Notes: generated from the letters alone by a model not told the origin. Counted from the first letter of the stretch, positions 1-13,435 are shown. The stretch: 64,000 nucleotides of DNA from an uncultured Dokdonella sp. (GCA_934526015.1 CAKSZY010000004.1:101435-165434), one strand, 5' to 3'. Translations and numbers: made by a program.

Positions 1-101
1 GTGATCATGAAGATGATCAGCAGCACCAGCATCACGTCGACGAGCGGCGTGACGTTGATTTCCGCCATCGGGCCACCGCCCGAGTTCGACGAGAAGGCCA
101 T
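1..101 (-). CDS. exbD: ExbD/TolR-family energy transducer, N-terminus only (cut by window edge)
   Basis: Only the first 33 codons are present; the gene runs off the left edge. The start ATG is at 101-99, four bases from the exbB stop, so it is the third gene of a tonB-exbB-exbD operon. The visible part has a short Ser/Gly-rich cytoplasmic head and then the start of the single ExbD transmembrane helix. That helix carries the [13 protein letters not shown] motif with the proton-translocating aspartate at about D22. ExbD works with ExbB in the inner membrane to pass proton-motive force to TonB. A second exbD often follows in Xanthomonads, which cannot be checked here. Confidence 0.9.
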   Translation of the reverse strand, partial: MAFSSNSGGGPMAEINVTPLVDVMLVLLIIFMI

Positions 102-104
102 GGC

Positions 105-875
105 TTACTTCCTCGCGGCTGCGGGCGCTGCAGGTGCGTTGGCGTCGATACGCGAACCGATCGCGAAGAAGTCGTGCAGGTCATGCGCGAATTCGTCGAA
201 ACGGGCGTAGATCAGGCGATTGCTGCGCACGTAGAAGTTGTAGGCGAGCACGGCCGGGATGGCGACGAACAGGCCGAGCGCGGTCATGATGAGCGCCTCG
301 CCGACCGGGCCGGCGACCGCTTCCATCGAGGCGTTGCCGCTGGCGCCGATCTTGATGAGGGCGTGGTAGATGCCCCACACCGTACCGAGCAGGCCGACGA
401 ACGGCGCGGTCGAACCGACCGTGGCGAGCACCGTCAGGCCGGTCTCCAGGCGCATGCTTTCGCGCGCGACGCCCTGGCGCAGTGCGCGGTCGATGAACTC
501 GGAGCGGTTCAGCGCCTCGACCAGACGGCTGCCTTCGTGGCGCGTGTGGTGCTGCGCGGCGACGGCGGCGTCGAGTGCGATCTTGGAGAACGGCTCGGAC
601 TTCGGCTGTTCCTCGAGGAAGCGGATCGCTTCCTGCGCCGAGGGGGTCTCCCAGAACGTGTGGATGACCCGGTCCATCCGCGAACGCACCATCATGTTGC
701 GGATCAGGTTGAAGAAGATGAAGTAGACCGACAGCACCGACATCACGACGAGGGTGATGAACACCACCCAGCCGACGGCGTCGAAGTTGTGGATCAGATG
801 GTCGAAGCCCATCGCGGACATCGCCTGGGCGTTGTTGCCGCCACCCGGAATTGTTGGAACTGCATCTTGCTGCAT
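105..875 (-). CDS. exbB: ExbB/TolQ-type MotA-family proton channel of the TonB system
   Basis: 256 aa. Three hydrophobic segments at about residues 34-56, 147-170 and 189-213 give the ExbB topology, with a large cytoplasmic loop between the first two. The third segment region carries the family pattern GPVGEALIMTALGLFVAIPAV. ExbB forms the pentameric channel around ExbD that energises TonB-dependent outer-membrane uptake. TolQ is the alternative reading, but the tonB gene just upstream on the same strand (stop at 899, 23 bases away) favours ExbB. The next gene, exbD, starts four bases downstream. Confidence 0.93.
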   Translation of the reverse strand: MQQDAVPTIPGGGNNAQAMSAMGFDHLIHNFDAVGWVVFITLVVMSVLSVYFIFFNLIRNMMVRSRMDRVIHTFWETPSAQEAIRFLEEQPKSEPFSKIALDAAVAAQHHTRHEGSRLVEALNRSEFIDRALRQGVARESMRLETGLTVLATVGSTAPFVGLLGTVWGIYHALIKIGASGNASMEAVAGPVGEALIMTALGLFVAIPAVLAYNFYVRSNRLIYARFDEFAHDLHDFFAIGSRIDANAPAAPAAARK

Positions 876-898
876 GGCGCTACCCTACGATGTGAGTG

Positions 899-1555
899 CT
901 ACTGGTTGAGGTTGAACTCGATCGGGACCAAAGCATACCCGCGACTCGGCCTGCCGTCCTTCATGCCGGCGTTGAAGACCCAGGTCTTCACGGCGGCGAT
1001 CGCTGCCTGGTCGAGCAGGCGTGAACCGCTGGACTTCTCGACCGTGATTTCCTCCGGCGTTCCGTCGAGACCGACGAGCACCTTCAGCATGACCTTGCCC
1101 TGCTGGTGCTGCCGGACCGCCTGCGGCGGATACTTCGGCGGACGCAGCTTACGGTAGCTGATGTTTTCGCTCGGCGCGATATCGGCCGGCGGTGCCGGTG
1201 GCGCCGGCGGTGCCGGCGGCGGTGCGGCGACCGCCATCGGCGAGGCTTCCTCGACGATGACCGGCGGCGGCGGCTCCGGCGGCGGAGTCGGCGGCGGCTT
1301 GATCTTCTCGATCACCTTCGGCGGCGGCTTCTTCGGCGGCTCCGGCGGCGGCGGCGGGGGAGGCGGCGGCGGCGGCGGCGGTTCGATGAATTCGACCGTC
1401 ACCTTGTTGTCGACCACCTTCTCTTTCGCCGGCGGCGGAGAGACCGGCGTGGCGAGCAGACCCAACGCGAATACGTGGACGGTGAACGCGCCGGCCAGCG
1501 ACCAGACTCGGCGCCAGTTGAACGTATCGCGTTCGGGTTGGAAGGTGTCAGCCAT
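899..1555 (-). CDS. tonB: TonB energy-transducing protein with long polyproline linker
   Basis: 218 aa. There is a short cytoplasmic N-terminus, one membrane anchor at about 16-37, a periplasmic linker with 13 consecutive prolines at about 59-71 followed by PP/KPPP and PAPP repeats, and a C-terminal TonB domain from about 130 (YPPQAVRQ, then GKVMLKVLVGLDGTPEEI). It couples ExbB/ExbD to outer-membrane receptors by spanning the periplasm. It is the first gene of the tonB-exbB-exbD operon. The GGC-rich DNA coding for the proline run is a low-complexity tract that could change length by slippage. Confidence 0.93.
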   Translation of the reverse strand: MADTFQPERDTFNWRRVWSLAGAFTVHVFALGLLATPVSPPPAKEKVVDNKVTVEFIEPPPPPPPPPPPPPEPPKKPPPKVIEKIKPPPTPPPEPPPPVIVEEASPMAVAAPPPAPPAPPAPPADIAPSENISYRKLRPPKYPPQAVRQHQQGKVMLKVLVGLDGTPEEITVEKSSGSRLLDQAAIAAVKTWVFNAGMKDGRPSRGYALVPIEFNLNQ

Positions 1556-1679
1556 CAGTTTCGACCAGACAAGGGTTGTGCTCGCAAGCGATCCGGATAC
1601 TTCGAACAGGCCTGTTGGCGTTGCTCGATCCCGCGGGGCCCGGCACGGTACAACACCGGCGCCCTTGCCGACAAGGGTA

Positions 1680-1717
1680 TCCGGATGACCGAATCGCGGA
1701 GATCGCGGTCATCCGGA
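1680..1717. terminator. Perfect 12-bp inverted repeat, possible bidirectional terminator
   Basis: TCCGGATGACCG at 1680-1691 is matched exactly by its reverse complement at 1706-1717, with a 14-base loop. It begins six bases after the stop codon of the TPR gene read on the minus strand. No T-tract follows, so intrinsic termination is uncertain; it may instead protect the 3' end of the mRNA. Confidence 0.5.
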
Positions 1718-1722
1718 ATGTT

Positions 1723-3003
1723 TCATTTGCGTGGCGTGCGCTTCAGCTTGACGCCGGTGGTCGCCGCCTTGATGCGCTGTTCGGCCATGACCTTCGCGCT
1801 CGGGAAGGTGGCGGCCTTGCGCCAGTCGGCCATGGCGCCGGCGTTGTCGTTGAGTTCGCTCAGGGCGTCGCCGCGCATGACATAGGCCTCGCCCTCCTGG
1901 CGCAGGCCGCCGCGGCTGATCGCGCGGGTCAGTGCTTCCTTCGCCTCGCTGACGCGGTCGGCGTAATAAAGGTAATAGCCGAGCTGGTAGTCGACGTTGC
2001 CGTCGGTGGCGAACGGCGATGCCTTGGAATAGGCATCGATCGTGCAGGCATCATCGTCCTTCTGCGAGCAGACGTCGCCGAGCAGGCGGTAGCTTTCCAG
2101 CGAGGGCTTCACCGTGCCCTTGTCGAGCCCTTCCTTGATCGTCTCGGCAGCTTCCGCCGGCTTGTCGGCATTGGCGTACAGCTTGGCCAGCTGCAGGTAG
2201 TCGTCGTTGCTGGTGATCAGGCCTTTCGACTTCGCCTTGCTGAGCACCTCGATCGCCTGCGGGTACTTGTCGCCGTTGACGTAGATCGTCGCCAGCTGCT
2301 TCATCAGGCGGAAATCGTCGGGGTTCTTGGCCAGCTGCTGCTGCACGAGCGCGGCCGCCTCGTCGTACTGGTCGAGCTCGTAGTAGCTCGCCATCAGGAT
2401 CTGGTTCCAGCTCTCGTTCGGCGTATCGGTCTTGGCCAGCGCCTGCTTCATCGTCGCGATCGCGTCCTCGTAGCGCTCGAGGCGATAGAACACGTTGCTC
2501 TTCAGGGCGAGCGCGTCGGCCGTGGTCTGGCCGGTTGCCTTCTCCCAGCGGTCGAGCCAGGTCAGCGCTTCGTCGTACTTCTCGTCCTGCACGTACATCT
2601 GCACGACCTGGTACATCAGGCCGAAATGCTGGGCGTTCGGCAGCGCGTCGGTCTCGATCGCCTTGATGGTGGCCGCCAGCGCCTCGGCCTCGTTGTCGGC
2701 GTCCCAGTAGACGCGGCCCTTGAGCTGCAGCGCATAGGCTTCAGCGTACTTGCTGAGCTTGGACGCACCGAGCACCTTGTCGATGATCGGCATGGCCTGG
2801 TCGCCCTTGCCGTCGTTGACGAAATCGCCGGCCTTGCTGAGGTCGCGCTGCTCGCGCTCGGACATCATGGCCTTGGGTTCCGCACGCGTCGCGTTGGGGA
2901 ACTCGTTGACCTCCTTGCTGCCCTTCTTGGCGGCGAACGCCGTTGCCGACATCAACAGGATGCTCGCGCACAGCGCGCTTCGCGCGATCGCGGAAAACTT
3001 CAT
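1723..3003 (-). CDS. Exported tetratricopeptide-repeat protein
   Basis: 426 aa from the ATG at 3003, chosen because GAGGTG lies just upstream and a clear signal peptide follows (MKFSAIAR, then a hydrophobic core ending in ATAFA at about residue 24). The mature protein is a chain of TPR-like helical pairs (AEAYALQLKGRVYWDADN, YDEALTWLDRWEKATG, YEDAIATMKQALAKT, YDEAAALVQQQLAKNPDD). Such proteins usually act as periplasmic scaffolds. It lies upstream of tonB on the same strand, separated by a perfect inverted repeat; a link to TonB function is only a guess from position. Specific function not recognised. Confidence 0.85.
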   Translation of the reverse strand: MKFSAIARSALCASILLMSATAFAAKKGSKEVNEFPNATRAEPKAMMSEREQRDLSKAGDFVNDGKGDQAMPIIDKVLGASKLSKYAEAYALQLKGRVYWDADNEAEALAATIKAIETDALPNAQHFGLMYQVVQMYVQDEKYDEALTWLDRWEKATGQTTADALALKSNVFYRLERYEDAIATMKQALAKTDTPNESWNQILMASYYELDQYDEAAALVQQQLAKNPDDFRLMKQLATIYVNGDKYPQAIEVLSKAKSKGLITSNDDYLQLAKLYANADKPAEAAETIKEGLDKGTVKPSLESYRLLGDVCSQKDDDACTIDAYSKASPFATDGNVDYQLGYYLYYADRVSEAKEALTRAISRGGLRQEGEAYVMRGDALSELNDNAGAMADWRKAATFPSAKVMAEQRIKAATTGVKLKRTPRK

Positions 3004-3243
3004 GACCGTCACCTCGGAAACATGGGTCCGAACGACATCGTCCGGCAATGGGAAGTCACCGCAGCGTAACGCCGCCTACATGACAGCACAAGCACGCGGA
3101 GGCCGGCGTTCACGCTCGTTCACGCTCCGTCACGCCGCTGCACCGGCGCCGTGCGCAGCGCAGCATCGGCAGCCACCCGGACCGGAGTATACAAAGGGAA
3201 TCGTCCACTCCTCCACCGACCCGGCCACGACCGGGGCGGAGGC

Positions 3244-6799
<3,556 letters not shown>

Positions 6800-6816
6800 G
6801 GCTTGCGCCCCTGCGC

Positions 6817-6853
6817 AAAAGAAAAGGCCCGCGCATCTCGCGATGCACGGGCC
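6817..6853 (-). terminator. Rho-independent terminator after dnaN
   Basis: Read on the minus strand, a 12-bp stem (GGCCCGTGCATC / GATGCGCGGGCC, one G-T pair, loop 6838-6841) is followed by TTTTCTTTT. It sits 23 bases past the dnaN stop and just before the chosen recF start, so recF probably depends on read-through or its own promoter. Confidence 0.85.
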
Positions 6854-6875
6854 CGGCATCCGCACAGGCGTTCCA

Positions 6876-7976
6876 TCAGAGGCGCAGCGGCATGACCACG
6901 TGGCGGGTATCGTCCGAGTCGACCTTGCGCAGCAGGCAGCTCGACTGGGCGTCGCGCAGGCTCAGCAGGATCTCCTCGCCACCCAGCGCACCGAGGGCAT
7001 CCATCAGGTAGTTGACGTTGAAGCCGACGCTGAGCTCGGCCACGCCGGTGCGCGCCTCGACCTCCTCCACCGCTTCTTCCTGCTCGGGGTTGTGGGCGAC
7101 GATGCGCAGCTTGTTCGGGCTGACTTCGAGCTTGACCCCGCGGTACTTCTCGTTCGACAGGATCGCCGCACGCTGCAAGGCCGAGCGCAGGTCCTCGCGA
7201 TGGACCCGCACGTCCTTGTCGGCACCGATCGGGATCACCGCTTCGTAGTCCGGGAAGCGGCCATCGATCAGCTTGGAGGTGAAGGTGACGCCGCCGCGAC
7301 GCAGGCGCAGGTGGTTGCGGCCGAACTCCAGGTCCACCGTGCCTTCGCCGGCCTCGAACAGGCCCTGCAGTTCGAGCACGCCCTTGCGCGGGATGATGAT
7401 CTGCCGGCGTGCGCTGACCTCGCCCTGCAACTGCGTCTCCGACATCGCCAGCCGGTGGCCGTCGGTGGCGACGCAGCGCAGCGACTGCTCGCGCAGGTCG
7501 AGCAGCAGGCCGTTGAGGTAATAGCGCACGTCCTGATGGGCCATGGCGAATGCGGTCCGCCCCATCAGTTCCTTGAGGGTGGCCTCCGGCAAGGTGACGC
7601 GTTCGACCAGGTCGATGTTGTCGATGACCGGGAACTCGCCGGCCGGCAGGGTGGCCAGGGTGAACCGGCTGCGCCCGGCACTCACCGAAACGCGTTCGCC
7701 GCTCTGCTCGACCTTGACGCGAACGCCATCGGGCAGGGCGCGACAGATGTCGAACAGCTTGCGCGCCGGAATCGTCACCTCGCCGTCGACGAGATCCTCG
7801 GCGGCGGTGCGCGCCACCATCTCGACCTCGAGGTCGGTACCGGTGAAGGAAACGCCTTCGGAATTGACCTGCACGAGCAGGTTGGACAGTACCGGCAGCG
7901 TCTGTCTGCGTTCGACGACACCGACCACCTGTTGCAGCGGTTTCAGCAGAGCTTCGCGTTGCAGACTGAAGCGCAT
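6876..7976 (-). CDS. dnaN: DNA polymerase III beta sliding clamp
   Basis: 366 aa, the usual clamp length. It begins MRFSLQREALLKPLQQVVG and has the three repeated clamp domains (NLLVQV in domain 1, ALPDGVRVKVEQ, RGVKLEVSPNKLRI in domain 3) and the characteristic end VVMPLRL. The dimeric ring tethers the replicase and other enzymes to DNA. It lies 207 bases downstream of dnaA across the candidate oriC and is followed by a strong terminator. Confidence 0.97.
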   Translation of the reverse strand: MRFSLQREALLKPLQQVVGVVERRQTLPVLSNLLVQVNSEGVSFTGTDLEVEMVARTAAEDLVDGEVTIPARKLFDICRALPDGVRVKVEQSGERVSVSAGRSRFTLATLPAGEFPVIDNIDLVERVTLPEATLKELMGRTAFAMAHQDVRYYLNGLLLDLREQSLRCVATDGHRLAMSETQLQGEVSARRQIIIPRKGVLELQGLFEAGEGTVDLEFGRNHLRLRRGGVTFTSKLIDGRFPDYEAVIPIGADKDVRVHREDLRSALQRAAILSNEKYRGVKLEVSPNKLRIVAHNPEQEEAVEEVEARTGVAELSVGFNVNYLMDALGALGGEEILLSLRDAQSSCLLRKVDSDDTRHVVMPLRL

Positions 7977-8183
7977 GTTCTGGTCCCTTCCTGTCTTCTG
8001 TTGGTCTTGTACCGGAATCTGTGGTGGTTGCAGGTCGTGTGGACAACCCGGAAAGCGCTGATATTCGCTTGAAAATCAAATACTTGAACTCGAATCCCGC
8101 GGTGGGGAAGTCGCCCCGGGGGATGTGCATCGACTGTGGATAATTCTAACCGCAGAAACGATCCCCCGTTTATCCACAGCTCA
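7977..8183. other. Candidate oriC / dnaA-dnaN intergenic region with DnaA boxes
   Basis: The 207-bp gap has two consensus DnaA boxes TTATCCACA, at 8170-8178 (plus) and 8135-8143 (minus), and a near-consensus TTGTCCACA at 8038-8046 (minus). Between them, 8060-8088 is clearly AT-rich for this genome (GATATTCGCTTGAAAATCAA and onward) and could be the unwinding element. In Xanthomonas the origin is known to lie between dnaA and dnaN. The boxes could instead serve only dnaN regulation. Confidence 0.7.
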
Positions 8184-9503
8184 TCAACCGGTCAAGCTGC
8201 GCAGCAGCTTTTCCCAGTCCTGGTTGAGTTTGCCATCGGTTTCGCGCAACGACTTCACCGTGCGGCACGCATGCAGCACGGTGGTGTGGTCGCGGCCGCC
8301 GAACTGGTCGCCGATTTCCGGCAGGCTGTGTTCGGTCAGCTCCTTGGCCAGCGCCATCGCCACCTGGCGCGGGCGCGCCACCGAGCGGCTGCGGCGCTTG
8401 GCGAGGAGGTCGGCGACGCGCAACTGGTAGTAGTCGGCGACCACCTTCTGGATGTTGGTGATGGTGATCGCCTGCGCGTGCACGGTCAGCAGGTCGCGCA
8501 GGGTTTCCTGGGCGAAGGCGACGTCGACCGGGCGGCCACCGACCAGGTTCGAGCGCGCGATCAGCGTGTTCAGCGCGCCCTCGAGGTCGCGCACGTTCGA
8601 GCGCATGCGCTTGGCGATCAGGAAGGCGACGTCCTCGGGCAGGTTGACGCCCTTGGCCGCGGCCTTGCTGAGCAGGATCGCCGCGCGGGTCTCGAAGTCG
8701 GGCGGCTCGATCGCCACCGACAGGCCCCAGCCGAGACGCGACTTCAAGCGCGGCTCGAGATTGTCGACTTCCTTGGGGAAGCGGTCGCAGGTGAGGATGA
8801 TCTGCTGCTTGCCTTCGAACAGCGCGTTGAAGGTGTGGAAGAACTCCTCCTGGGTGGTGTTCTTGCCGGCAAAGAACTGGATGTCGTCGATCAGCAGCGC
8901 ATCGACGCTGCGGAAACGGCGCTTGAACTCGTCCATGTTCTTGGTGCGCAGGGCGTCGATCATGGCGCCGACGAACTGCTCGGAGCGCAGGTAGAGCACC
9001 TTGGTGTCGGGGTTGTTGCGGCGCATGAGGTTGCCGGCCGCATGCATGAGATGGGTCTTGCCGAGGCCGGTGCCGCCGTAGAGCAGCAGCGGATTGAAGG
9101 CCCGACCCGGATTCATCGCCACCTGCATGGCCGCGGCCTTGCCGAGCTCGTTGGTCTTGCCCTCGACGAAGGTCTCGAAGGTGTAGGACGGCTCGAGGTT
9201 GTGCGCGGCCTGGACCTGGGCGCGGGTGCCGGCCCGCGCGGCCCGCCCTGCCGTCTTCGGCGCGCCGAGCGTGCCGACCTCCAGATGGACGTCGACCGGC
9301 GCGCGCTGCTGGTATTCGATCACCGCGCGGATGCGGGCGAGGAAACGCTCGCGCACCGCATCGAGCGTGTAGGCGTTGGGGGCGAGCAGGCGCAGGCCGT
9401 GCTCGCCCTCGCTGGCCTGCAGCGGCTTCAGGTAGGTATGGACATCCTCGGCGCCGAACTCCGTCTCCAGACGTTCGAGGCAGCGCCGCCAAAGCTCGCT
9501 CAT
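8184..9503 (-). CDS. dnaA: Chromosomal replication initiator DnaA
   Basis: 439 aa from the ATG at 9503 ([17 protein letters not shown]), chosen because it matches the family N-terminus. Domain I is at about 1-80. The AAA+ domain has Walker [17 protein letters not shown], Walker [14 protein letters not shown] and the sensor II region ([10 protein letters not shown] and onward). Domain IV ends with the DnaA-box-binding signature [15 protein letters not shown]. It binds TTATNCACA boxes and opens oriC. It is divergent from rpmH, and its stop lies six bases from a DnaA box. Confidence 0.98.
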   Translation of the reverse strand: MSELWRRCLERLETEFGAEDVHTYLKPLQASEGEHGLRLLAPNAYTLDAVRERFLARIRAVIEYQQRAPVDVHLEVGTLGAPKTAGRAARAGTRAQVQAAHNLEPSYTFETFVEGKTNELGKAAAMQVAMNPGRAFNPLLLYGGTGLGKTHLMHAAGNLMRRNNPDTKVLYLRSEQFVGAMIDALRTKNMDEFKRRFRSVDALLIDDIQFFAGKNTTQEEFFHTFNALFEGKQQIILTCDRFPKEVDNLEPRLKSRLGWGLSVAIEPPDFETRAAILLSKAAAKGVNLPEDVAFLIAKRMRSNVRDLEGALNTLIARSNLVGGRPVDVAFAQETLRDLLTVHAQAITITNIQKVVADYYQLRVADLLAKRRSRSVARPRQVAMALAKELTEHSLPEIGDQFGGRDHTTVLHACRTVKSLRETDGKLNQDWEKLLRSLTG

Positions 9504-9606
9504 GGGTTCCCGTTCCGGCAAAGACGCTTCGCCGTTCGCGATCCGAACGGCCGGCGGAACATCGCAGTCTACCGGTCCGGAGCCGCGCAGCGCCACCGCG
9601 GCTTGC

Positions 9607-9635
9607 TTGACGCTCCCGCCGCCGCCGCCTATGAT
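9607..9635 (+). promoter_or_regulatory. Sigma-70-type promoter of rpmH-rnpA
   Basis: TTGACG at 9607-9612 and TATGAT at 9630-9635 are separated by exactly 17 bases. Both are five of six matches to consensus. The -10 element ends 33 bases before the rpmH start codon. It is the clearest promoter in the window and fits a highly expressed ribosomal gene. Confidence 0.85.
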
Positions 9636-9668
9636 TCGCGCCCTTTTCCCTTTGCCAGCAGCATTCCC

Positions 9669-9815
9669 ATGGCCACCAAACGCACCTACCAGCCGAGCAA
9701 CATCAAGCGCGTGCGCACCCACGGTTTCCGTGCCCGCATGAAGACGCGCGGTGGCCGCGCGGTCATCAATGCGCGTCGTGCGAAGGGCCGCAAGCGCCTC
9801 GCCGTCTCCGTCTGA
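9669..9815 (+). CDS. rpmH: 50S ribosomal protein L34
   Basis: 48 aa, [20 protein letters not shown] and so on to [10 protein letters not shown]. This is the invariant L34 pattern (T(Y/F)[14 protein letters not shown](R)AVI-ARRAKGR), two to four residues longer than most. It is part of the large ribosomal subunit. The gene is first in the rpmH-rnpA pair and diverges from dnaA, the standard arrangement next to bacterial origins. Confidence 0.98.
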   Translation: MATKRTYQPSNIKRVRTHGFRARMKTRGGRAVINARRAKGRKRLAVSV

Positions 9816-9834
9816 GGACGCTGCGCGCGGAACC

Positions 9835-10215
9835 ATGCGGCCACTCGGCCACCCGCGTTCCGCGCGCCTGCTCAAGCCTGCCGATTTTGCCGCGCTGCGC
9901 GGCCATTCCCGTCGCCTGGGCAGCGGCCACTTCAGCGCCGAAGTCATGCCGAACGGGCACGACGGCGCACGTCTCGGCCAGGCCGTGTCGCGGCGGGTCT
10001 CCAAACGCGCGCTCGACCGCAACCGCATCAAGCGCGTGGTGCGCGAGAGCTTCCGCCATGCGCGCGCCGGTTTCCCCGCATTCGACATCCTCGTCATCGC
10101 CCGCCCGAGTGCGGTCGCCAGCGACAACGCCGCCCTGCGCGAGGATCTGGCCCGCCTCTGGCAGAAGATCGCGGCATTGAAGGTGCCGTCGCCGGCCGGC
10201 ACAATGCCGGGCTGA
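9835..10215 (+). CDS. rnpA: Ribonuclease P protein component
   Basis: 126 aa from the ATG at 9835, 20 bases after rpmH. The RNR-type signature is present: [21 protein letters not shown], followed by [19 protein letters not shown]. It is the protein cofactor that helps the RNase P RNA bind pre-tRNA for 5' leader cleavage. An upstream in-frame extension would overlap rpmH and lacks family similarity, so it was not used. There is no room for a yidD gene before yidC. Confidence 0.95.
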   Translation: MRPLGHPRSARLLKPADFAALRGHSRRLGSGHFSAEVMPNGHDGARLGQAVSRRVSKRALDRNRIKRVVRESFRHARAGFPAFDILVIARPSAVASDNAALREDLARLWQKIAALKVPSPAGTMPG

Positions 10216-10300
10216 TCCGCGCCCCGGCGTGCGTCCCGGTCGTGCTGGCCGGCACCCCGGTTCCCGGCGCCACCCGCATCCCGCGAGAATCCGATCCCCG

Positions 10301-12052
10301 ATGAACAACCCACGCATGTTCCTGCTGGTGGCCCTGCTGGCGCTCGGCTACCTGATCTGGTCGCAGTGGCAGCTCGACTACGGTCCGAAGGCGCCGGCCA
10401 CCACCGAGCTCGCCGGCAGCACGACACCGGCCGCCTCGACGGTGCCCGACGTGCCGGCTTCCGCCGACACGCCGGTGCCCAGCGCGGTGCCGTCGGCCGT
10501 GCCGGCGCCGGCCACCGAGCCGCTGCCGCCGGCTGCCGAGACTGCGGCGACCATCCCGCCGATCGTCGTCACCACCGACCTGTTGCGCGTCGAGATCGAC
10601 CCGCGTGGCGGCAGCGTGATCGCGGCCGACCTGCTGGAATATCCGCTGCAGCCGAAGCAGTCCGAGCGCGTGCGCCTGTTCGACACCGACCCGGCGCGCT
10701 TCCACGTCGCCCAGAGCGGTCTGGTCAGCAGCGGCCAGCCGGCGCCCGACCACAACGCCGTGTTCAGCGCCGAGAAGAGCGAATACGTGCTCGGCGACGA
10801 TGCCCGCCTGGAAGTGCCGCTGAGCTGGACCGACGCCAGCGGCGTCAGCGTGCGCAAGGTCTACGTGTTCGAACGCGGCAGCTACGTGATCGAGCAGCGC
10901 CAGGAGATCAGCAACAACGGCGCGGTGGCCTGGACCGGCAACGCCTACCGCCAGCTGCAGCGCGTGCCGCAGCTGGTCGATCGTTCCGGCATCAAGGGCT
11001 ACACCAACGTCGAAGGCTACAGTTTCAACGGCGCCGCCTGGTACAGCCCCGAGGAGAAGTTCGAGAAGCGCGCCTTCGACAAGCTCGCCAAGGAACCGCT
11101 CGACAGCGAGATCACCGGCGGCTGGGTGGCGATGCTGCAGCACTACTTCTTCGCTGCATGGATCCCGCCGCCCGGCGAAACCCATCGCTTCACCACCGCC
11201 ACCAGCCCGCACGCCAGCGGCATGCGCTACATCGTGCGCACGATGTCGCCGTCGATCGCGGTCGCCCCGGGCAGCACCGCGACCACTTCGGCGAAGCTCT
11301 ACGTCGGCCCGAAGAAGCAGGACTACCGCAGCTTCTTCTCCTTCACCAGCGAGCTCGACGAGATCGCCCCGGGACTCTCGCTGACCGTCGACTACGGCAT
11401 GTTCACGGCGATCTCCGAGCCCCTTCATTGGCTGCTCGACAAGTTCCACAAGCTCACCGGCAACTGGGGCTTCGCCATCATCCTGCTGGTGCTGTTCATC
11501 AAGGCGCTGTTCTTCAAGCTCAGCGAGGCGCAGTACCGCTCGATGGCGAAGATGCGCAAGCTGCAGCCGCGCATGGCCGCACTGAAGGAGCGTTACGGCG
11601 ACGACAAGCAGAAGCTCAACCAGGCGATGCTGGAGTTCTACCAGAAGGAAAAGATCAACCCGCTCGGCGGCTGCCTGCCAATGCTGGTGCAGATCCCGGT
11701 GTTCTTCGCCCTCTACTGGGTGCTGCTGGAAAGCGTCGAGCTGCGCCAGGCGCCGTTCATCGGCTGGATCCAGAACCTGACCGCTCCGGACCCCTACTTC
11801 GTGCTGCCGGTGCTGAACGCCGCCGCCATGCTCGCCACCCAGCATCTGACGCCGATGACCGGCATGGATCCGATGCAGGCGAAGATCATGAAGTTCATGC
11901 CGGTGGTGTTCTCGGTGCTGTTCGCGTTCTTCCCGGCCGGACTCGTGCTGTACTGGACGGTCAACGGCGTGCTCGGCCTCGCCCAGCAGCTCGTCATCAC
12001 CCGCCGCATCGAGCGCGGCGAGACCGCGGCTGCGGCGGCCAAGGCGAAATGA
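10301..12052 (+). CDS. yidC: Membrane protein insertase YidC
   Basis: 583 aa from the ATG at 10301 ([20 protein letters not shown]). The order is an N-terminal membrane anchor, a Pro/Ala-rich linker at about 30-85, a large periplasmic beta domain, and the insertase core from about 385: [72 protein letters not shown]. It inserts and folds inner-membrane proteins, alone or with SecYEG. It lies between rnpA and mnmE in the conserved origin-proximal order. Confidence 0.97.
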   Translation: MNNPRMFLLVALLALGYLIWSQWQLDYGPKAPATTELAGSTTPAASTVPDVPASADTPVPSAVPSAVPAPATEPLPPAAETAATIPPIVVTTDLLRVEIDPRGGSVIAADLLEYPLQPKQSERVRLFDTDPARFHVAQSGLVSSGQPAPDHNAVFSAEKSEYVLGDDARLEVPLSWTDASGVSVRKVYVFERGSYVIEQRQEISNNGAVAWTGNAYRQLQRVPQLVDRSGIKGYTNVEGYSFNGAAWYSPEEKFEKRAFDKLAKEPLDSEITGGWVAMLQHYFFAAWIPPPGETHRFTTATSPHASGMRYIVRTMSPSIAVAPGSTATTSAKLYVGPKKQDYRSFFSFTSELDEIAPGLSLTVDYGMFTAISEPLHWLLDKFHKLTGNWGFAIILLVLFIKALFFKLSEAQYRSMAKMRKLQPRMAALKERYGDDKQKLNQAMLEFYQKEKINPLGGCLPMLVQIPVFFALYWVLLESVELRQAPFIGWIQNLTAPDPYFVLPVLNAAAMLATQHLTPMTGMDPMQAKIMKFMPVVFSVLFAFFPAGLVLYWTVNGVLGLAQQLVITRRIERGETAAAAAKAK

Positions 12053-12091
12053 CCGCGCGGCCGCGGCGGCGCGCTTGAGAGCCATCGCTCC

Positions 12092-13435
12092 GTGAGCCCG
12101 GCCGGCGACACCATCGCCGCGATCGCCACCGCGCAGGGTGCCGGTGGCATCGGTGTGGTGCGGCTCTCCGGGCCGGCCGCCAGACCGATCGCCACCACCC
12201 TGCTCGGCCGCGAACCGCGTGCGCGCCACGCGCACCTCGCGAAGTTCACCGGCGCCGACGGCGACGCGATCGACCACGGCCTGCTGCTGTGGTTTCCGGC
12301 ACCGCGTTCGTTCACCGGCGAGGACGTGCTCGAACTGCAGGTGCACGGCAGTCCGGTGGTGTTGCGCCGCCTGCTCGCGCGCATGCTCGAACTCGGTGCG
12401 CGCGCGGCAAGGCCCGGCGAATTTTCCGAGCGCGCCTTCCTCAACGGCAAACTCGACCTCGCCCAGGCCGAGGCGATCGCCGATCTGGTTTCCAGTGGTT
12501 CGGAAGCCGCCGCGCGCGCGGCCCTGCGCAGCCTCGACGGCGAGTTCTCGCGGCGCGTGCACGCGCTTGCCGAAGGCCTCGTGCGCCTGCGCATGTGGAT
12601 CGAGGCGGCGATCGATTTCCCGGAAGAGGAAATCGACTTCCTCGCTGCCCCCGAACTCGCCGGCGACCTCGCCGCGCAGCGCACCGCGCTGGATGCCTTG
12701 CTGGTCGCGACGCGGCGCGGCGTGCGCCTCGTCGACGGTTTGCACGTGGTCATCGTCGGCGCTCCGAATGCCGGCAAGTCGAGCCTGCTCAACGCGCTCT
12801 CCGCCAGCGATCGCGCGATCGTCACCGAGGTCGCCGGCACCACGCGCGACGTGTTGCGCGAGACGATCGACCTCGACGGCATCGCCCTCACCCTCGTCGA
12901 CACCGCCGGCCTGCGCGAATCCGACGACCTCATCGAACGCGAGGGCATGCGCCGCGCCCGCGCCGAACTCGAACGCGCCGACCTCGTCGTGCTGGTCGGC
13001 GACGACGCGCAAGCGGAATGCGCGGTGTTGCCGATCGACTTCGGCACCGCCGCCGTCCATCTGGTCGTGCACAACAAGATCGACCTCGCCGGCGACCCCG
13101 CACGCCGCGAGATCCGCGATGGCGTCGTCCACCTCTGGCTGTCGGCGCGCAGCGGCGCAGGACTCGACCTGCTCGTAGCCGAACTCAAGCATCACGCCGG
13201 CCACGGCGAAGCGAACGAGGGCGCCTTCAGCGCGCGCGCGCGCCACGTCGACGCCCTCGAACGCGCGCGCGGCCATCTCGAAGCCGCAGCCCACGCACTC
13301 ACCGCCACCCGCGCCGGCGAACTCGCCGCCGAGGAACTCCGCCTCGCCCACGACACCCTCGGCGAGATCACCGGCGCGTTCACCCCCGACGACCTGCTCG
13401 GCCGCATCTTCGCCGACTTCTGCATCGGCAAGTAG
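12092..13435 (+). CDS. mnmE: tRNA uridine-5-carboxymethylaminomethyl modification GTPase MnmE
   Basis: 447 aa from a GTG at 12092; no ATG fits the conserved N-terminus DTIAAIATAQGAGGIGVVRL. The tetrahydrofolate-binding domain is followed by a helical domain, an inserted G domain (VIVGAPNAGKSSLLNAL at about 220, then DTAGLRE) and the invariant C-terminus FADFCIGK. With MnmG it modifies the wobble uridine of several tRNAs. mnmG, rsmG and parAB, which follow in many relatives, are not seen downstream. Confidence 0.97.
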   Translation: MSPAGDTIAAIATAQGAGGIGVVRLSGPAARPIATTLLGREPRARHAHLAKFTGADGDAIDHGLLLWFPAPRSFTGEDVLELQVHGSPVVLRRLLARMLELGARAARPGEFSERAFLNGKLDLAQAEAIADLVSSGSEAAARAALRSLDGEFSRRVHALAEGLVRLRMWIEAAIDFPEEEIDFLAAPELAGDLAAQRTALDALLVATRRGVRLVDGLHVVIVGAPNAGKSSLLNALSASDRAIVTEVAGTTRDVLRETIDLDGIALTLVDTAGLRESDDLIEREGMRRARAELERADLVVLVGDDAQAECAVLPIDFGTAAVHLVVHNKIDLAGDPARREIRDGVVHLWLSARSGAGLDLLVAELKHHAGHGEANEGAFSARARHVDALERARGHLEAAAHALTATRAGELAAEELRLAHDTLGEITGAFTPDDLLGRIFADFCIGK

